A DNA stretch of 64,000 bases from CAYSLC01 sp964431545 (GTDB lineage Bacteria; Desulfobacterota; Desulfobacteria; Desulfobacterales; JAABSP01), in assembly GCA_964431545.1 (NCBI GenBank), contig CAYSLC010000002.1, positions 18,660 through 82,659 on the forward strand, given 5' to 3'. Both the position numbers and the translations under genes were made by a program. Below, in pieces: positions 25,819-37,094 of this stretch; within the stretch, counting starts at the first letter, position 1, and each line of letters begins with the position of its first letter. The notes below the pieces were generated by a model. The model had not been told where the DNA came from and did not search any database. It was given only the letters and a program-made list of their open reading frames with translations.

Positions 25819-27876
25819 ATGGCTGCCAAGAGAGATAGCGAAATTGGTTTCGGGAAGCTGCTTGATGCTTGGAATTCTCCGGAAGATTCAGGTGCCCCGA
25901 TAGGTTGCATTTGCACAACGTTTACCTTCAAGCCCTCCTTTTATGAAGAGGAGTGTCTGGGGCGTTTTTTGGGTATGGAAAGCGATCCTGTTCAAGATGG
26001 GCCGGTCTACTTGATTGAGCGGGAGGAAAAACTTAGCCAAGTGATATGTGCTGCTGTTTTGGTGGATCAGCATCACTGTGGAGGCGTCCGCTCATTAAGA
26101 TGGGATTTATTACCCGCTAGGCTGAGCGGGGCCATACTACATTCAAAAATATGTTTGCTTGCCTGGCAGAATTGGACCCGTCTCATCATTTCATCCGCGA
26201 ATTTAACTGAAGACGGTTATCGGCGCAATTTGGAAATTTTTGGGGTTCTGGACTACCATCTCGATAGTGAAGCACCATTGGTATGTCTGAAACAAACAGT
26301 TCAATTTCTGCGAAATGCAGCATCTTTTGCCCAAGTAGATACAAATAAAAGCCCTCCCTCAATGGGTAGATGGAATAATTTGCTGGATCGTGTGGATTCG
26401 ACATCGGAAAATTGGGGAACAGTCCAAACGGGTCGATCTGGCGCCGAAATTCGAATTTATCCGGTTTTTTCAGGCTCAGAACATCAAATGCTAGAGCAAT
26501 TGAAAGATTTATGGCCGGGATCAAGTCCTTCCGAAACATGTTCGGTGATCAGTCCGTTTTTTGACCCGCCTTCCCCAAAAAATGAGCCTGCCCAAAAAAT
26601 TTGGTCGATTATGAAACAGAGAGGGCGGGCGGTGGTAAACTATTTTGTCACAGCCGAAGAAGTCGCTGATCAAAACACTCTTTTCGTTCATGCACCTGAA
26701 TCCCTAATGCATGCGACTCCAAAGAACCGGCAAGACGTTTCTTCAAAACTTAAACGAGTGGTTCCTGATCATAACCGCCCCCTTCATGCAAAGCTTCTCG
26801 TAATGGGTGACTCTCAGTGGTTGATGGTGATGATCGGTTCCAGCAATTTTACCAGCGCTGGGCTTGGGTTATCTTCAAAGCCAAATTTGGAAGCTAATCT
26901 GGCTTATATCGTCAACAAGCAAAGACACCCTAAGATTTATAAGCAGATTCGCCATTCCATACCCAATTCAGAGGATGTTCCTGAAGGGTTTGAAGTTATT
27001 TATCAACCGCCCGAGAAGAATGAAGACGCCGCTGATAGCGACTTGGTCCTTTTGCCGCATCAATTTACTGAAGCGATTTTTGATTTGGACGAAAACGACA
27101 GCGGTCGAATTACGCTTCACGTTCAAAAACAACCTCCCGAAGGATGGGAAATATTCGACGAACATGAACAGTTTTTGTTCAACCATGAAAAATGGGATCT
27201 CATAAACCGCCCGAGCCAGATCATTTTAGGATGGTCAGATCCTCGGCCTCCTTCAGCCTTGCTGGTCACCTGGAAAGACGCAGGCGGTTTAGCATGGTGG
27301 CCAATTTGTGTTGATTCAATGGCTGTTTTACCGCCACCAATGGAATTAAAAGATTTGCCTCTGGAAATCTTAATCAACATTTTGACTTCGGCCAGCCCCC
27401 TTCATAAGGTTTTGAGGCGATATTGGAAACGTGATGACGATACGGAGGAGACTGAAAATAAAATTCCAGCCCATCTTGACCCGCATAGGCGAGTGGACAC
27501 CAAACGTTTTTTGCTTCAACGCACTCGTCGCATATCGTGGGCCTTGGCAGCTCTCCGGGAAAGAATGGAAAGACCTGTGCCCACAGAGGAGTGCCTTCAA
27601 TGGCGCCTCAAGGGGCCGGTTGGGGTGGCTGCTTTGGCAGATGCTGTGTTGAAAGAGGCGGTTTCGGATGAGGAGCGGGCTTTTTTGGTTAGTGAACTGG
27701 CTTTGGAATTGGCTCGTGTAAAACCGCAAGATGGACCAGACTGTGTTTCACCCAACCGTGTTAAATCGGAAATTAAAGAGGTCATCTCTCAGATCAAGGA
27801 CAAAATTCCTCGGAATTTGACGAAATACGGCAACCTTAAAGATTACGTTGACGCGGTTTTTAAAAAGGTGGGTTAA
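25819..27876 (+). CDS. PLD-superfamily protein with two HxK motifs, putative nuclease
   Basis: 685 residues. Two phospholipase D-type half-sites are visible: LHSK at 107-110 followed by SSANLTEDGYRRNLE, and LHAK at 322-325 followed by GSSNFTSAGLG...NLEAN. The pattern HxK...SSNxTxxG...NxE is that of Tdp1-like and helicase-associated PLD enzymes, so a phosphodiesterase acting on DNA or RNA is likely, the two His forming one active site. The C-terminal 300 residues are unassigned. It sits between an unknown protein and an SF2 helicase with one-base gaps, which argues for a three-protein complex. Much longer than DISARM DrmC. The ribosome-binding site is weak, suggesting coupling to the upstream gene. 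Confidence 0.85.
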   Translation: MAAKRDSEIGFGKLLDAWNSPEDSGAPIGCICTTFTFKPSFYEEECLGRFLGMESDPVQDGPVYLIEREEKLSQVICAAVLVDQHHCGGVRSLRWDLLPARLSGAILHSKICLLAWQNWTRLIISSANLTEDGYRRNLEIFGVLDYHLDSEAPLVCLKQTVQFLRNAASFAQVDTNKSPPSMGRWNNLLDRVDSTSENWGTVQTGRSGAEIRIYPVFSGSEHQMLEQLKDLWPGSSPSETCSVISPFFDPPSPKNEPAQKIWSIMKQRGRAVVNYFVTAEEVADQNTLFVHAPESLMHATPKNRQDVSSKLKRVVPDHNRPLHAKLLVMGDSQWLMVMIGSSNFTSAGLGLSSKPNLEANLAYIVNKQRHPKIYKQIRHSIPNSEDVPEGFEVIYQPPEKNEDAADSDLVLLPHQFTEAIFDLDENDSGRITLHVQKQPPEGWEIFDEHEQFLFNHEKWDLINRPSQIILGWSDPRPPSALLVTWKDAGGLAWWPICVDSMAVLPPPMELKDLPLEILINILTSASPLHKVLRRYWKRDDDTEETENKIPAHLDPHRRVDTKRFLLQRTRRISWALAALRERMERPVPTEECLQWRLKGPVGVAALADAVLKEAVSDEERAFLVSELALELARVKPQDGPDCVSPNRVKSEIKEVISQIKDKIPRNLTKYGNLKDYVDAVFKKVG

Positions 27877-27877
27877 C

Positions 27878-30694
27878 ATGGGACAGCATTATCCTTTTTA
27901 TGAAAACATTCGATTGCTTGTAAAAGGGAGAATATCTTCTGAAGATGCACATCGGCAGGAAAAAACCGCGCGAGAGATTCTTTCCCGTTTCGATGATCAA
28001 CCAGGAGTAATTCTAGCAGATGAAGTTGGCATGGGAAAAACTTTCGTTGCCTTGGCGGTTGCTGTTTCAGTAGCTATGAGCGATCCAAATCAAAGACCAG
28101 TGGTCGTCATGGTCCCGCCTTCCTTGAAACAAAAATGGCCGGCCGACTTCGAACTCTTTCGGGAACGCTGTCTTGACGACCAGATCGCCTCCAGACTTCA
28201 TACAGGGCAAGCCGATAATGCCATAGAATTCCTTAAACTACTGGACGACCCTCCTGAAAAGAGAAAACGCTTGCTCTTCGTTACCCACGGGACCATGAGT
28301 CGAGGCCTTACCGATAAATGGACCCAGGCTGCATTGATCAGACAATCGCTTCTTTATAAGAGAGACGCAGACAATATTAAGGCCGCCCTGGCTAGAATCA
28401 TGCCCGACCTTCTTGGCATGAAAAAACTTGATCGCTATGGGACTGATCTTTGGATTGATTTGTTTAAGACACCGCCCCAGAATTGGCTACAAATTCTTTC
28501 TCGCTACGAGATTGACCCCGAGTTTGATAATGATCCTACAACCGATGACGACCCTGTTCCAGTGGCAATTACTGGGATTTTACCAAGCCTCGACACATCT
28601 TCTGTGTATGATGCGTTGAACCAAATCCCTCAACGCCGTTCAGCGAATTTCAACCTCAGACTAAAGGATGCAAGATCCGCAATTCGAAATGAGTTAAGAA
28701 GCCTTTGGGAAACTTGTGTTCAGAAATTGCAATTAAGTTTGCCTCTATTAATCCTTGATGAGGCGCATCATTTGAAAAACTCAAAGACTCGCTTGGCGTC
28801 GTTGTTTTATCTTCCAGAATCGCAGGAAGATGCGGAAGAAATCGCCAGTGGACCACTCGCTGGGGTTTTTGAGAGAATGCTTTTCCTGACAGCTACGCCT
28901 TTTCAATTGGGGCATGGAGAACTTTGTTCGGTATTGGAAAGGTTTTCAGGAATCGATTGGAAACCGGGCGTCGCACCAGACTGTGGTAGAAAGAAGTTCA
29001 GCGGTAATATCCAAAACCTTAGAAGTCTATTGGATTCGGCTCAGGAAGCTGCAGTGGTGCTCGACAGGGCCTGGGGCGAGCTTAAACAAAGCGATTTGGT
29101 CCTGAATGACCACAAATTTGAGAAAGTGGATCTGTGGTGGGAGGAGGCATGTAAAGGTGGCCGTATGACAAGCCATGGGGAAGACATCATGGGGCATTAC
29201 GCGCGAGTAAAAAAGCGTATGGAAGAGGCGGAAGAATCTTTACGTCCCTATGTGATCCGACATTTGCGATCACGTCAACTTCCACAACCATATAGTGATA
29301 TAAACAGGCGTAAAAAGCTGGCCGGAAAATCCATATTAAATGATATTGGCGACACTGAAGAAGGCATCGAAATAAGTGGTAAAGATTTACTGCCCTTTCT
29401 TTTGGCGGCAAGGGCTACAGCCCAGACTCCCGAGTCGAGGCCCGTATTCGCTGAAGGCCTGTCTTCAAGCTATGAAGCTTTTTTGCATACAAGAAAATCG
29501 AAACGGGAAAGTGTTGATGATGACGATGATGCTTTTCCCGAAGACGAACCCGTATCGATTGAAGGGGTGGAATGGTACTTGAACCAATTAGAAAAACTGA
29601 TCCCTCGCTGGGATGCCAGTGCCTCCGCTGGGCATCCAAAAATCGCCGCTACTGTCGACCAGGTGGTAAATATATGGGAAAAAGGGGAGAAGGTTGTGAT
29701 TTTTTGCCACTATATTGCTACCGGAAAAGCTTTGCGACAAAGAATATCAGAAGCTGTTGACGCGAAAATTAAAGATCGAGCAGCGCGTGTTCTTGGCTGT
29801 AAAAGGAAGGATGTACCAGATGAGTTGGACAGAATTGGTAGACGGTTTTTTGACCAGGATTCACCGGTTAGAAGGGCTTGCGACAACCAAATTCTATCGC
29901 GACTTGAAAAATTTTCTGAACTTCGGCCTTATTATCAAACTCTCGTTGAGATCGTTCGACGAAACGTGCGGACACCCTCATTTCTTGCCCGTTTTTTCCC
30001 CCTCAGACGTGAAAACCTAAATGAGGCTGCTATGCTCGATGCACTCAGACGGAAAGATCGATCAGGACAGACTTTGAGTGATTTGCTTGACCATTTTTTT
30101 CATTTTTTGGTTGAGCGTTGCGGTGAAAGAGATCGACAGCGCTATATTGAGGCAGTAAATCGAATCCAAACAGGCGCGTATTATGGGAGATCAGACACTT
30201 TCGATCAGGATGAACTGCAAGGGGCGGAAGCAGAAGCCTTGTTGCCAAACGTCCGGTTGGTGAATGGCGCAACGAACCAGGAGACGCGCCAGCGGATAAT
30301 GTTGACATTCAATACACCTTTTTTTCCTGAAATCCTGATCACCAGCGCAGTGATGGCTGAAGGCGTGGATCTTCACTTAAACTGTCGGTTCATAATACAT
30401 CATGATCTTTGTTGGAATCCCAGTACTCTGGAACAGAGGACCGGTCGGCTGGACCGCATAAACGCCAAAGCCGAAAACGTGGGCAGACCTATCAATGTTT
30501 ATCTGCCATACATTGCTGAAACCCAAGACGAAAAAATGTACCGCGTGGTTATGGATAGAGAGCGATGGTTCAACGTTGTCATGGGCGAAAACTATAAGGT
30601 CGATGCAAAAACAACAGAAAGATTATCTGAGAGAATCCCTTTTCCAGAATCAGCAGCTCACCGATTGGCGTTTCGGTTAAGTGTTGGTGTATGA
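27878..30694 (+). CDS. SF2 (SNF2/RapA-like) helicase of the putative defence cassette
   Basis: 938 residues; the ATG follows the preceding stop by one base. Helicase motifs: I ILADEVGMGKT (about 45-55), Ia VVVMVPPSLKQKW, II LILDEAHH (about 291-298), III LTATPFQLG (about 335), a long insertion in the middle, then IV VVIFCHY, V ITSAVMAEGVDLH and VI QRTGRLDRI (about 850). The ADEVGMGKT motif and the QRTGRLDRI form point to the SNF2/RapA branch, probably a double-stranded DNA translocase. It carries no nuclease domain of its own; the PLD protein upstream could supply this. No methyltransferase accompanies the set, so self/non-self discrimination would need another basis. Confidence 0.88.
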   Translation: MGQHYPFYENIRLLVKGRISSEDAHRQEKTAREILSRFDDQPGVILADEVGMGKTFVALAVAVSVAMSDPNQRPVVVMVPPSLKQKWPADFELFRERCLDDQIASRLHTGQADNAIEFLKLLDDPPEKRKRLLFVTHGTMSRGLTDKWTQAALIRQSLLYKRDADNIKAALARIMPDLLGMKKLDRYGTDLWIDLFKTPPQNWLQILSRYEIDPEFDNDPTTDDDPVPVAITGILPSLDTSSVYDALNQIPQRRSANFNLRLKDARSAIRNELRSLWETCVQKLQLSLPLLILDEAHHLKNSKTRLASLFYLPESQEDAEEIASGPLAGVFERMLFLTATPFQLGHGELCSVLERFSGIDWKPGVAPDCGRKKFSGNIQNLRSLLDSAQEAAVVLDRAWGELKQSDLVLNDHKFEKVDLWWEEACKGGRMTSHGEDIMGHYARVKKRMEEAEESLRPYVIRHLRSRQLPQPYSDINRRKKLAGKSILNDIGDTEEGIEISGKDLLPFLLAARATAQTPESRPVFAEGLSSSYEAFLHTRKSKRESVDDDDDAFPEDEPVSIEGVEWYLNQLEKLIPRWDASASAGHPKIAATVDQVVNIWEKGEKVVIFCHYIATGKALRQRISEAVDAKIKDRAARVLGCKRKDVPDELDRIGRRFFDQDSPVRRACDNQILSRLEKFSELRPYYQTLVEIVRRNVRTPSFLARFFPLRRENLNEAAMLDALRRKDRSGQTLSDLLDHFFHFLVERCGERDRQRYIEAVNRIQTGAYYGRSDTFDQDELQGAEAEALLPNVRLVNGATNQETRQRIMLTFNTPFFPEILITSAVMAEGVDLHLNCRFIIHHDLCWNPSTLEQRTGRLDRINAKAENVGRPINVYLPYIAETQDEKMYRVVMDRERWFNVVMGENYKVDAKTTERLSERIPFPESAAHRLAFRLSVGV

Positions 30695-30709
30695 TAATTT
30701 TCAAAGAAA

Positions 30710-30970
30710 ATGGATATACTGCACATATGCGCCATTGAGCACGACGCTCCCGTGGACGAAACCATCCGGGGCATCGTCATGGCCACCGGGGACCTCTCCA
30801 TCGGCCCGGACCCCGACGCCCAGATCCACATCCCCTACCTCCCCGCCCCCATCCGCCTCCGCCGCGAAAAAGACACCTTCCTCGCCGAAGCCGACGGCGA
30901 GACCATCCCCATCCCCCCGGGGACCCCCGTGCCCGTCGGGGAGCTCCGACTCTTCCTGTCGCCGGAGTGA
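30710..30970 (+). CDS. Small FHA-like protein at the island's right edge, possibly a truncated gene
   Basis: 86 residues. Base composition switches from AT-rich to GC-rich around 30710-30725, right at its first codons, and no good ribosome-binding site precedes the ATG. The sequence MATGDLSIGPDPDAQIHIPYL, followed by a strand-rich tail ending PVGELRLFLSP, resembles a forkhead-associated fold (GxLxIGRxPDAxI), but the phosphothreonine-binding Arg of GR is Pro. It may be the 3' part of a host gene interrupted by the island, or an intact short gene. Low confidence in function. Confidence 0.5.
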   Translation: MDILHICAIEHDAPVDETIRGIVMATGDLSIGPDPDAQIHIPYLPAPIRLRREKDTFLAEADGETIPIPPGTPVPVGELRLFLSPE

Positions 30971-31279
30971 AGACCGCGGACCGAAAAAAATGATCTCGTC
31001 CACCTCCCGAAGCAGCCGGTCGACCTTTCCCAAGGCGGCGCGATCCACTTTTTGATCCTCTTGGTTTTCCGGATGTCCCGGACCCCGAAGCTCATCGCCA
31101 AAACCAAGGCGATGGAAAGGCAGAGGCCGAAAGTCGTCGAACAATCGATGCAATGAAATCCGCCGCCACGTCCGCTTTCACCGACATGATTTCCTGCTCT
31201 GGAAAGCGATTTTTCCGTTGATTTCTTCTTGAATCGGATATAGACTAACAAGGTGGACTAACCGTGGGAGGAAGGAAAC
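30971..31279. other. 309-base stretch without a clear gene
   Basis: GC-rich again up to about 31180, then AT-richer. The frame of the upstream small gene continues after its stop as an open but startless reading frame with a hydrophobic stretch (FLILLVF) ending near 31156, perhaps a decayed host gene. A possible promoter for the toxin-antitoxin pair (TTGATT, 17 bases, TAGACT) lies near 31218-31246. Confidence 0.35.
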
Positions 31280-31504
31280 ATGGATGTCGTCAATGTGCAT
31301 GAAGCCAAAACCCATCTCTCCAGACTGCTGGAGCGGGCCCATTCCGGCGAAGAGATCATCATCGGCAAAGCCGGAAAACCGTATGCGAAGCTGGTGCCGT
31401 TGGCATCGCCGGGACCCCGGGTGCCCGGAATCGCCGAAGGATCAGTGACGGACGCCTTTTTCGAACCACTGCCCGAGGATGAATTGCGCGCGTGGGAATC
31501 GTGA
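31280..31504 (+). CDS. Phd/YefM-family antitoxin
   Basis: 74 residues, preceded by GGGAGGAAGG. The N terminus MDVVNVHEAKTHLSRLLERAHSGEEI is the classic Phd/YefM fold, with KAGKPYAKLVPL following; the C-terminal tail (VTDAFFEPLPEDELRAWE) would wrap the toxin. Such antitoxins bind their own promoter and neutralise the co-encoded toxin. The stop overlaps the start of the PIN toxin by GTGA. Confidence 0.88.
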   Translation: MDVVNVHEAKTHLSRLLERAHSGEEIIIGKAGKPYAKLVPLASPGPRVPGIAEGSVTDAFFEPLPEDELRAWES

Positions 31505-31923
31505 CGGTGCTGCTGGACACCCACATTTTCCTCTGGTGGTTGTTCGATGACCCGAAGCTGCCCCCCAGAATCGGGGATTCCCTGCGCGAGAGGGACAATC
31601 CGGTATTCGTGAGCGCGGCGTCGGTCTGGGAAATCACAACCAAATACCGGTTGGGAAAGCTTCCCCACGCCCAATCCGTGGCAACGGACGTCCCGGGATG
31701 GATCGCACGGGCGGGCTTCGAACCCCTGTCGATAACGGCGGAGCATGCCCAGCTTGCCGGGGAATGGCCGGTCGCCCATCGGGACCCCTTTGACCGGATG
31801 CTGGCGGCCCAGGCCAAGTTGGAAAAGATGGCCCTGGCCAGCGTCGACGGCCGGCTCCGGTCCTTCCCGATTGACATGTTCACCGGCGAACCGGTTCATC
31901 CCATCGATTCCAGCTTCTGGTGA
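31501..31923 (+). CDS. PIN-domain toxin (VapC-like)
   Basis: 140 residues using the GTG that overlaps the antitoxin stop; a GTG nine bases upstream is an alternative. Acidic PIN residues are all present: Asp in LLDTHIFLWW, Glu in SVWEIT, Asp in HRDPFDRMLAAQA and Asp in LASVDGRL. The family acts as a Mg-dependent ribonuclease, often on tRNA or rRNA. It forms a type II pair with the Phd-type antitoxin. It lies 1.2 kb to the right of the helicase cassette, in GC-rich DNA like the host, so it is probably not part of the AT-rich insert. Confidence 0.88.
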   Translation: MTVLLDTHIFLWWLFDDPKLPPRIGDSLRERDNPVFVSAASVWEITTKYRLGKLPHAQSVATDVPGWIARAGFEPLSITAEHAQLAGEWPVAHRDPFDRMLAAQAKLEKMALASVDGRLRSFPIDMFTGEPVHPIDSSFW

Positions 31924-31938
31924 GCCGGTCCGCCCCCC

Positions 31939-33063
31939 TCAGCCGTCCTTCTTCTTCTCGAACCCGATCTTGGCGAAGATCTTCTGCTTGATCTGGGCGT
32001 CGTAGAGTTCCCACTTGTGCTGCCGGTACTCCTCCTTCTCCCCGCCCGCCAGAAACCCGATGGGGATCTTGAAGCCGCCCGCCGACAGCTTTCCGCCGCC
32101 GAAGTAGTGGCCGGCGGCGTCCCTGCCGAAGGCCTCCTTGATGAACTGGTCCGGGTCGAGGGTGATCTTGGTGGTCCGGAAGGAGCCGACCACCGTCTCC
32201 TCCCACGCCTCGCCGGTGACGATGCCGTAGACGATGGCGGTGTGGATGTTCTCCTCGGTGAGGAGAAAATCGGCGGCCTGGGGGATGGCGTCCCGGTCGT
32301 CGGCCCGGAGGTAGCCGATGCCGCTGATGGAGAAGCTTTCCGCGATGGTCCGGTTCCGCAGGGCCCGCTCGGTGATCTCCATGGTCTGACGGGACCGGGC
32401 CTGGCGCATGATCTGGCTGAGCAATTCCGCATCCTTGAAGCGGCTGAGAAAGGAGGCCGCCTGGTAGTCCTCCGGCTTGGCGTGGATGAAGCCGTTGGTG
32501 TCGGTGATGATCCCGTGCATCAGGGCGGTGGCGATCCGGACATGCTCCTGGACGCCGCTGTCGAGGGCGAGCAGCCCCTGCTGGAGGTACTCCGTATAGA
32601 TGCTGGCGGTGGCGCCGATGCCCCGTCGGATGTCGATGAAGGCGGCGTCGAGTTCCTCCTGGGCCTCGTGGTGATCCACCACCGCCAGGATGGGGACCTT
32701 TGCGGCCTCGAGGTCCTTGACCAGGCGTTCGGCCGTGGAGCCCTGGTTGTCCAGGAAGACGGCGCCGCCGTACTTTTTCAGGTCCAGGGCCCCCTCGTAG
32801 CGGATCAGTTCGATGCCCAGCAGCCGCACCAGGGCCACGTTCTGCTGGTGGCTGATCCGGCCGCAGTGGACGATGTCGGTTTCGATCTGATACTGGCCGC
32901 CGGCGTACTGATGGGCAAAGGCCGAGGAGATGGCATCCGGGTCCGGAAAGTCCTGTAAAACGATGATGTGGCGCTCCCCCTGGTGTTTTTCCAGAACCTC
33001 GGCCAGCTTGGCCGCCGGGGTCTCCGCTTCTACCGTCGGTTTCTGTTTCTTCTTGTCGGGCAT
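31939..33063 (-). CDS. DHH/DHHA1-family phosphoesterase (NrnA-like)
   Basis: 374 residues; AGGAGCC precedes the ATG. Motif I is FPDPDAISSA (a DPDA variant of the DHH site), then DNQG, VVDHH (about 147), GATASIYTEYL, and a DHHA1 domain with GGGKLSAGGFKIPIGF near 325-340. Proteins of this architecture degrade short RNAs or pAp (NrnA) or cyclic dinucleotides (GdpP-type, but without its membrane domains). A long charged N terminus precedes the domain. A sigma-70 promoter 80 bases upstream suggests its own transcript. Confidence 0.85.
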   Translation of the reverse strand: MPDKKKQKPTVEAETPAAKLAEVLEKHQGERHIIVLQDFPDPDAISSAFAHQYAGGQYQIETDIVHCGRISHQQNVALVRLLGIELIRYEGALDLKKYGGAVFLDNQGSTAERLVKDLEAAKVPILAVVDHHEAQEELDAAFIDIRRGIGATASIYTEYLQQGLLALDSGVQEHVRIATALMHGIITDTNGFIHAKPEDYQAASFLSRFKDAELLSQIMRQARSRQTMEITERALRNRTIAESFSISGIGYLRADDRDAIPQAADFLLTEENIHTAIVYGIVTGEAWEETVVGSFRTTKITLDPDQFIKEAFGRDAAGHYFGGGKLSAGGFKIPIGFLAGGEKEEYRQHKWELYDAQIKQKIFAKIGFEKKKDG

Positions 33064-33144
33064 GGATGGCTCCTGATTGTCTGAACGTCACCTCTGGGAT
33101 CCCTGATGACGATTTCGGCTCCGGGGCGTGGGGATCATGCCCGC

Positions 33145-33173
33145 AGTATACCTCTGATCGGCGTCGCGCCCAA
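33145..33173 (-). promoter_or_regulatory. Sigma-70 promoter of the DHH phosphoesterase gene
   Basis: On the minus strand TTGGGC (33173-33168), 17 bases, TATACT (33150-33145). Start near 33138, about 75 bases before the ATG. The -10 match is 5 of 6. Confidence 0.5.
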
Positions 33174-33195
33174 CCCCTTTTTCCGGAGGCCGGCG

Positions 33196-34799
33196 TCAGC
33201 CGGGGAACGTCCGGATCGACCGCCAGTCGATCCCGAACCGGTCGAGGTACTTCCGCAGCCGGTCCGCGTCATTGGGCTGCTTTTTCGACCCGCGGGAGAC
33301 CTCGAAGAGCCGCCGGCCGGCCTCGGACAGGGTCCTCGACTCCCGGATCACCCCCAGGACGTCGGCGAGCTGGACCCGGTCGAACCGGTCGAGCCCGGCG
33401 GCGCCCTCCTCCCCCAACACCCCGGCGAGGAGGGGATCCTCCGGGCCGCCGGCCCGGTCGCCGGCCCGCCAGGCGGCCCGCAGCCGCGCCGTCTCCTCGG
33501 CCACGTCGGCCGCCGTGATCCGCCCGCCCGCGGCCAGGGTGGCCATCCGGACCACCGCGCCGTTGAAGTCCCGGAAGTTGGCGGCCCAGACCGCCTCCGG
33601 CGAGGCGGCGAAGTCGAGGAACCGCCGCCGGGCCTCCCGGTTGAAGGTCACCCGCAGGCCGGTCCTGGCGGCGAACTTGTCCAGCTCATAGTCGAGGTTG
33701 GGGCCGATGTCCTCGGGCCGGTCCCGCAGCCCCGGCATCTCGAAGGTCCACAGGTTGATCCGGGCCAGGAGGTCCGGGCGGAACCGGCCCGCCCCGGCCT
33801 CCCGGAAGAGGTTCCGGTTGGTGCCGCACAACAGCTGGAAGCCGCTTTCCACCTCCCGGTCCGATCCCATGGGCAAAAACCGCTTCTCCTCCACGGCCCG
33901 CAGGAGCATCGACTGTTCGTCGGGGCCGAGTTCCCCGATCTCGTCGAGGAAGACCATGCCGCCGTCGGCGGCCCGGAGCATCCCCTCCCGGTCGGAGACG
34001 GCGCCGGTGAAGGCCCCCTTCCGGTGGCCGAAGAGGGTCGACATGGCCATGTCCCCCCGGAGGGTGGCGCAGTTGACCTCCACGAACGATCCCGTGACGA
34101 TCCGTCGGGCCTTCTTCAGCTCGAAGATCCGCCGGGCCAGGAAGGACTTGCCCGCGCCGGTGGGGCCGGTGAGGAGGATCGGCTCCCCGGACCGGACCGC
34201 CACCCGCTCGATCCGCTCGATGAGGGCGTTGAAGGCCGGGTTCCGGGTCTCGATCCCGGACTTGAGAAAGGAGATGTCGTCGCCCCGCTCCTTCTGGAAC
34301 CGCATGGCGATCCGGTCGTACCGGGAGAGGTCGAGGTCGATGATCGCGTGGACCCCGGCCGGGTCCGGATCCCGCCCCCGCCTGGGGCCGGTCTGGACCA
34401 GCCGGGCGGGAAAGTGGCGCGATTCGGTGAGGAGGAAGAGGCAGATCTGGGCCACGTGGCTGCCGGTGGTGATGTGGACCAGGTAGTCCTCCCGCTCCGG
34501 ATCGAAGGGGTAGCCCACGGCGAAGTCGTGGAGGAGGCCGTAGACCTCCTCGAAGTCCCACGGGTCGGCCATCTCGATGGGGTGGGGGACCACCTCGGTC
34601 TCCGGGGAGACCTCCCCGATGTCGCCGATGATCCGGTTCAGCAGGCTGGTGAACCGCTTCTGGTGGAGGAGTTCGAACCGGTGGACCGGCAGGCCGGGCT
34701 GCCGGCAGAGTCCCACGGTGGGCCGCCAGCGCGCCCACCGGCTCTCCCGCTTCCCCATGTCGAGGGTGGGCCCGAGCAGGCCGATGACGACGACGGGGG

Positions 34800-34803
<4 letters not shown>
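33196..34803 (-). CDS. rtcR: RtcR-type sigma-54 activator of RNA repair
   Basis: 535 residues. N-terminal 180 residues match the RtcR sensory domain (VVIGLLGPTLDMGKRESRWARWRPTVGL, HRFELLHQKR, VHITTGSHVAQICLFLLTES), a CARF-like fold that in E. coli RtcR responds to RNA ends left by damage. The AAA+ domain follows: Walker A GPTGAGKSF, GAFTGA, VFLDEIGELGPD, with an HTH-like C terminus. E. coli RtcR drives rtcBA; neither rtcB nor rtcA is in this window. Its ATG overlaps the RecQ stop as ATGA, so the two are translationally coupled, which is unusual. Confidence 0.85.
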
Positions 34804-36968
<2,165 letters not shown>

Positions 36969-37024
36969 TTTGAAAACGGATCCGTGGTCGACGATGGGGC
37001 GGACGGGGTTGACATGAGAATCGC

Positions 37025-37053
37025 TTGACGCCGTTCCTGGAAATTTTTACTAT
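37025..37053 (+). promoter_or_regulatory. Sigma-70 promoter of the Uma2-type nuclease gene
   Basis: TTGACG (37025-37030), exactly 17 bases, TACTAT (37048-37053). Start near 37060, 35 bases before the ATG at 37095. Confidence 0.65.
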
Positions 37054-37094
37054 CCTTCATAGCACATCTTGTTCCGCATGCAAAGGAGGAACCC

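Noticed and set aside
24480..30694. DISARM, Mokosh or Hachiman assignment of the cassette
   Set aside because: DISARM needs DrmA/DrmB and a short DrmC; Mokosh uses SF1 COG1112 helicases; Hachiman has HamA with a different helicase. The present proteins do not fit any of these.
31280..31923. Toxin-antitoxin pair as part of the AT-rich cassette
   Set aside because: It is separated by 0.6 kb and has host-like base composition, so it is treated as independent.
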